Below, piece after piece: positions 62,458 through 64,000 of a stretch of DNA of 64,000 nt. A program made the position numbers and the translations under genes. Each line of letters opens with the position of its first letter. Position 1 is the stretch's first letter. The DNA is from Pseudomonas sp. (lineage in GTDB: Bacteria; Pseudomonadota; Gammaproteobacteria; Pseudomonadales; Pseudomonadaceae), in contig NZ_JASLGE010000085.1 of assembly GCF_030150285.1 (NCBI RefSeq), positions 1 to 64,000 on the forward strand, read 5' to 3'. Below the pieces are notes generated by a model. The model was not told where the DNA came from and ran no database searches. It saw only the letters and a program-made list of their open reading frames with translations.

Positions 62458-64000
62458 ATGTTGGACGCCAATCTAAAAGCTCAATTGAAGTCATACCTGG
62501 AGCGGGTCACACAGCCGATCGAGATCGTTGCCTCTCTCGACGACGGTGCGAAATCCCGTGAAATGCATGACCTGTTAAAAGAAATTTCCAGCCTGTCCAG
62601 CCAGATTACATTGCTGGACAACGGCAACGATGCGCGGAAGCCGTCGTTCTCGCTGAACCGCCCAGGCGGGGATATCAGCCTGCGTTTTGCCGGCATTCCC
62701 ATGGGGCACGAATTTACATCGCTGGTGCTGGCCTTGCTGCAAGTCGGCGGCCACCCTTCGAAAGCCAGTGCCGAAGTGATTGAGCAAATTCGCTCCCTTA
62801 AAGGTGAGTTCAACTTCGAGACCTACTTCTCGCTGTCCTGTCAGAACTGCCCGGACGTCGTGCAGGCGCTGAACCTGATGGCCGTGCTGAACCCGAACAT
62901 TCGCCACGTGGCCATTGACGGTGCGCTGTTTCAGGATGAAGTCACCGAGCGTCAAGTGATGGCGGTGCCAAGCGTTTACCTGAACGGGGTTAACTTCGGT
63001 CAGGGCCGCATGGGCCTGGAAGAGATTCTTGGCAAGCTGGACACCAGTGCCATTGAGCGTCAGGCTGAAAAAATCAGCGCTAAAGAAGCCTTTGATGTGC
63101 TGGTGATTGGTGGCGGCCCGGCCGGTGCTGCGGCAGCCATTTATGCGGCGCGCAAAGGCATCCGTACCGGCGTGGCCGCCGAGCGATTTGGCGGTCAGGT
63201 ACTCGACACCATGGCCATCGAGAACTTTATTTCGGTGCAGGAAACCGAAGGGCCGAAACTGGCCACTGCCCTTGAAGAGCACGTTAAGCAGTACGACGTT
63301 GACATCATGAACCTGCAGCGGGCCGATCAGTTGCTGCCGGGCCAGGCGGGTGAGTTGCACGAGGTGAAATTTGCCAGCGGTGCTTCGCTCAAAGCCAAGA
63401 CCGTGATTCTGGCCACCGGTGCGCGCTGGAGAGAGATGAACGTACCAGGCGAACAGGAATACCGCAGCCGTGGCGTGGCGTACTGCCCGCACTGTGACGG
63501 CCCATTGTTCAAGGGCAAACGCGTTGCGGTTATCGGTGGTGGGAACTCGGGTGTGGAAGCGGCCATCGACCTGGCAGGCATCGTGTCACACGTGACCTTG
63601 CTCGAGTTCGACACCCGGTTGCGCGCTGACGCTGTGTTGCAACGCAAGCTCAACAGCTTGCCAAACGTGACCGTGATCACCAATGCCCAGACCACTGAAG
63701 TCACTGGCGACGGTCAGAAAGTCAATGGCCTGCGTTACAAGGACCGCGCCACCGAGGCGGTGCACACTGTCGAGCTGGAAGGGATCTTTGTTCAGATCGG
63801 TCTGTTGCCTAATACCGACTGGCTCAAGGGTTCGATTGAGCTGACACCACGCGGCGAGATCATTGTTGATGCACGCGGTGAGACGTCGATCCCTGGCATC
63901 TTTGCTGCCGGCGACGTGACGACCGTGCCGTACAAGCAGATCGTGATTGCGATCGGTGAGGGGGCCAAAGCTTCGCTGAGTGCGTTCGATCACTTGATCC
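62458..64000 (+). CDS. ahpF: AhpF, alkyl hydroperoxide reductase flavoprotein (3' end outside window)
   Basis: The first 514 codons are present and the window stops a few residues before the usual end of about 520. The N-terminal double thioredoxin-like domain has the CQNC pair at Cys128/Cys131. The FAD motif is VLVIGGGPAGAAAAI, the second redox pair is in CPHCDGPLF, and the NADH motif is VAVIGGGNSGVEAA. AhpF moves electrons from NADH to AhpC. GGAG precedes the ATG. Confidence 0.97.
   Translation, partial: MLDANLKAQLKSYLERVTQPIEIVASLDDGAKSREMHDLLKEISSLSSQITLLDNGNDARKPSFSLNRPGGDISLRFAGIPMGHEFTSLVLALLQVGGHPSKASAEVIEQIRSLKGEFNFETYFSLSCQNCPDVVQALNLMAVLNPNIRHVAIDGALFQDEVTERQVMAVPSVYLNGVNFGQGRMGLEEILGKLDTSAIERQAEKISAKEAFDVLVIGGGPAGAAAAIYAARKGIRTGVAAERFGGQVLDTMAIENFISVQETEGPKLATALEEHVKQYDVDIMNLQRADQLLPGQAGELHEVKFASGASLKAKTVILATGARWREMNVPGEQEYRSRGVAYCPHCDGPLFKGKRVAVIGGGNSGVEAAIDLAGIVSHVTLLEFDTRLRADAVLQRKLNSLPNVTVITNAQTTEVTGDGQKVNGLRYKDRATEAVHTVELEGIFVQIGLLPNTDWLKGSIELTPRGEIIVDARGETSIPGIFAAGDVTTVPYKQIVIAIGEGAKASLSAFDHLI

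Overview
The window looks like a Pseudomonas chromosome, probably fluorescens lineage. Reasons: GC-rich coding with the usual Pseudomonas codon bias, a complete-looking arn-ugd lipid A operon, an efeUOB-type iron operon, an OprD-family porin, a cobalamin riboswitch ahead of cobW-cobN-chlD, an adjacent ahpC-ahpF pair, and short REP-like palindromic repeats in several intergenic gaps. No rRNA, tRNA or CRISPR array was found. Species assignment is inference.

Layout. 1-4045: dispersed repeat DNA, an acyl-CoA synthetase, and a divergent HxlR regulator/MFS exporter pair. 4192-10128: a 1,978-residue toxin-like protein with AT-richer codon use and a possible ADP-ribosyltransferase tail. 10333-13851: a small outer-membrane barrel, an exported Ntn-type amide hydrolase and a DHA2 exporter. 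13852-17433: an AT-rich accessory island with a BLF1/CNF-like deamidase candidate, hicB beside a dead hicA, a scrap of a conjugation coupling protein, an intact parDE pair and integration-type repeats. 17434-28620: LysR regulator, oxidoreductase, an orphan protein, a FAN1-type nuclease translationally coupled to an iron-sulphur helicase with its own nuclease domain, a parvulin, a porin and cobF.

28819-39819: glycosyltransferase, cobalamin riboswitch, cobW, cobN and a chlD gene whose two halves lie in different frames joined by a dnaX-type -1 frameshift signal; then a sigma-54-type activator lacking the GAFTGA loop and a pnuC/nadR-like salvage pair. 40085-49415: Ara4N lipid A modification (arnC-A-D-T-E-F, ugd, second ArnT-like transferase) without arnB. 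49898-54134: elemental iron uptake (efeU, efeO, efeB and a second imelysin). 55152-59417: a GntR-controlled catabolic cluster (DUF2848, amidase, MFS) behind a 34-bp perfect palindrome. 59455-61594: a KfrA-like coiled-coil DNA-binding protein divergent from a tyrosine recombinase. 61662-64000: an OxyR-type site, ahpC and ahpF, the last cut by the window edge.

The best candidates for something new are the stand-alone deamidase at 14653-15423, the giant toxin-like gene at 4192-10128, and the FAN1-helicase operon. All functional calls come from reading motifs by eye; no database search was possible.
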